Shown: positions 21,567 through 22,464 of the stretch, one piece after another
Numbering within the stretch: the first letter of the stretch is position 1
How the letters are laid out: each line of letters begins with the position of its first letter
Source of the DNA: CAYMUC01 sp964393535
Lineage (GTDB): Bacteria > Actinomycetota > Acidimicrobiia > Acidimicrobiales > Ilumatobacteraceae
Reading direction: 5' to 3'
NCBI GenBank assembly: GCA_964393535.1
Contig: CAYMUC010000047.1
Coordinates: 1-22,464 of the forward strand
Length of the DNA stretch: 22,464 nt
The notes under the pieces: generated by a model
What the model was told of the DNA's origin: nothing
Databases searched by the model: none
Seen by the model: only the letters and a program-made list of their open reading frames with translations
Position numbers and translations under genes: made by a program

Positions 21567-22464
21567 GCACCTCGTCCAGTCGATTGGCGCTTCCCGAGGG
21601 CACGTTGCCCGTCGGGTTGGGGTTGGTGATCGCCGGCGTGGCGAGTTACGCCTTCTTCATCGTGACCAAGGGGGCGCTCGGCGAGGAGGCCTTCAAACCA
21701 GTGGCGTCACTGTGGTTCGCCACCTTCCTGCTGGCACCGGGCTTCTTTCTTCCCCTCGAACAGGAAGTGGGTCGCGCCCTGGCACATCGCCGGGCCCTAG
21801 GTCAGGGGGGGCAACCCGTGGTGCGCCGCGTCCTGGGGCTCAGCCTGGCACTGTCGGGCACAGTCACGGTGGCGGTCATCGTCGCCAGCCCGGTGATCAC
21901 CCGGGTGTTCTTCGAGGGCAATGCCTGGATGACCGTGGCATTGATCGCTGCGTTCCTGGCCTACGCACCAGCGCACCTGGCACGTGGCGTGTGCTCGGGG
22001 AGTGGTCGATTCGGGTCGTATGCCGTGGTGATGGGGGCCGACGGCGTCACCCGTGTCGCCCTCTGCGTGGTGTTGGCCGTCGTGGGGGTGACGGCCGCTC
22101 CGGCGTTTGGCTTCGTGCTGGCGGTCGCGGCGTTGTCGGGCGTGGTGATCGTGTGGGTGCGCGGATCGCTGCGCACCACAGACGGCCCGCCCGCCACCTG
22201 GAGCGAGGTGACGCCCAACCTCGGATGGCTGCTGGGGGGAACGTTGCTGTCGGCGGCACTGGTCAACGCCGGCCCGCTCACCATCGACGCCTTGGCATCG
22301 TCGGACCGCGCCGCCGACGTGACCCGTTTCGCCAACGCCGTACTGCTGGCCCGAGTGCCGCTGTTCCTCTTCCAGGCTGTGCAGGCCGCCTTGCTGCCCC
22401 GTCTGGCGCGCCTGGCGGCGCGCGGTGACCTCGACGAGTTCCGTGCCGGGTTCCGACGATTGAT
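21563..22464 (+). CDS. MOP-superfamily membrane flippase (Wzx/MurJ-like), 3' end cut off
   Basis: About 300 codons are visible of a polytopic membrane protein with at least seven hydrophobic segments. Examples are LPVGLGLVIAGVASYAFFIV, WFATFLLAPGFFLPLEQEVG and ARVPLFLFQAVQAALLPRLA, the last followed by RLAARGDLDEFRAGFRR. The 'P-L-F-L-F-Q-A-V-Q-A-A-L-L-P-R-L' segment and the early FFLPLEQEVGRAL are typical of Wzx-like polysaccharide flippases of the MOP family. The true start is uncertain. No ATG is available; candidates are CTG at 21563, overlapping the previous stop as CTGA with GGTGGGG upstream, or TTG at 21584. The predicted role is flipping a lipid-linked glycan across the membrane, consistent with the divergent glycosyltransferase. 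The substrate is unknown. Confidence 0.8.
   Translation, partial: MSTSSSRLALPEGTLPVGLGLVIAGVASYAFFIVTKGALGEEAFKPVASLWFATFLLAPGFFLPLEQEVGRALAHRRALGQGGQPVVRRVLGLSLALSGTVTVAVIVASPVITRVFFEGNAWMTVALIAAFLAYAPAHLARGVCSGSGRFGSYAVVMGADGVTRVALCVVLAVVGVTAAPAFGFVLAVAALSGVVIVWVRGSLRTTDGPPATWSEVTPNLGWLLGGTLLSAALVNAGPLTIDALASSDRAADVTRFANAVLLARVPLFLFQAVQAALLPRLARLAARGDLDEFRAGFRRL

Noticed and set aside
21547..22428. Open frame of about 290 codons overlapping the flippase in another frame
   Set aside because: Gly/Arg-rich translation without membrane segments. The flippase frame shows clear hydrophobic periodicity and family motifs.
1..22464. CRISPR arrays, insertion sequences, tRNA/rRNA genes, prophage or defence systems
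   Set aside because: No direct-repeat arrays, transposase motifs, cloverleaf-like stretches or phage and defence proteins were seen; every large gene has a housekeeping, transport or envelope assignment.

Overview
This is a gene-dense, high-GC (estimated by eye at about 65%) bacterial chromosomal window. It most likely comes from a high-GC actinobacterium, possibly an Acidimicrobiia-type lineage. The support is the order rpsP-khpA-rimM-trmD-rplS-DUF2469-yraN next to ffh, the DUF5719 and DUF2469 genes typical of Actinobacteria, frequent GTG starts and 4-base stop/start overlaps. The class-level placement is inference. No rRNA, tRNA, CRISPR, insertion sequence or phage gene was seen, and no gene-free stretch reaches 300 bases.

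Layout. (1) 1-6481, mostly minus strand: a peptide/nickel-type ABC importer with a solute-binding lipoprotein, permease DppB (with a large extra membrane insert), permease DppC and a double-ATPase protein cut by the window edge. A small plus-strand PH-like membrane protein gene sits between dppC and the ATPase gene. (2) 6578-7755, plus: two overlapping paralogous flavodoxin-fold (NAD(P)H:quinone oxidoreductase-like) genes, divergent from the importer. (3) 7749-9870, minus: an RlmD/TrmA-type RNA m5U methyltransferase followed by pseudouridine-5'-phosphate glycosidase. (4) 9913-10596, plus: ribulose-phosphate 3-epimerase. (5) 10597-12004, minus: a crotonase-family enzyme and a secreted, C-terminally anchored protein with a possible NTR/TIMP-like fold. 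(6) 12028-12138, plus: a 36-residue single-helix membrane protein sharing an overlapping bidirectional promoter with the crotonase gene. (7) 21319 down to 12141, minus: one long run from a large GT2 membrane glycosyltransferase through DUF5719 and a thioredoxin-like protein into ffh and the rpsP-khpA-rimM-trmD-rplS-DUF2469-yraN translation block. (8) 21390-22464, plus: a 58-residue protein and the start of a MOP-family (Wzx/MurJ-like) flippase, divergent from the glycosyltransferase.

How it fits together. The left third is nutrient import. The right end is an envelope glycan cassette (glycosyltransferase, repeat-containing surface protein, flippase) whose minus-strand half reads by start/stop overlaps toward the protein-targeting and ribosome-maturation operon. 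At most transcription-unit starts, and at a few starts inside gene runs, a TAnnnT-like -10 box lies 6-9 bases before the start codon with no Shine-Dalgarno sequence. This suggests widespread leaderless mRNAs. Convergent genes abut or overlap with no room for terminators.
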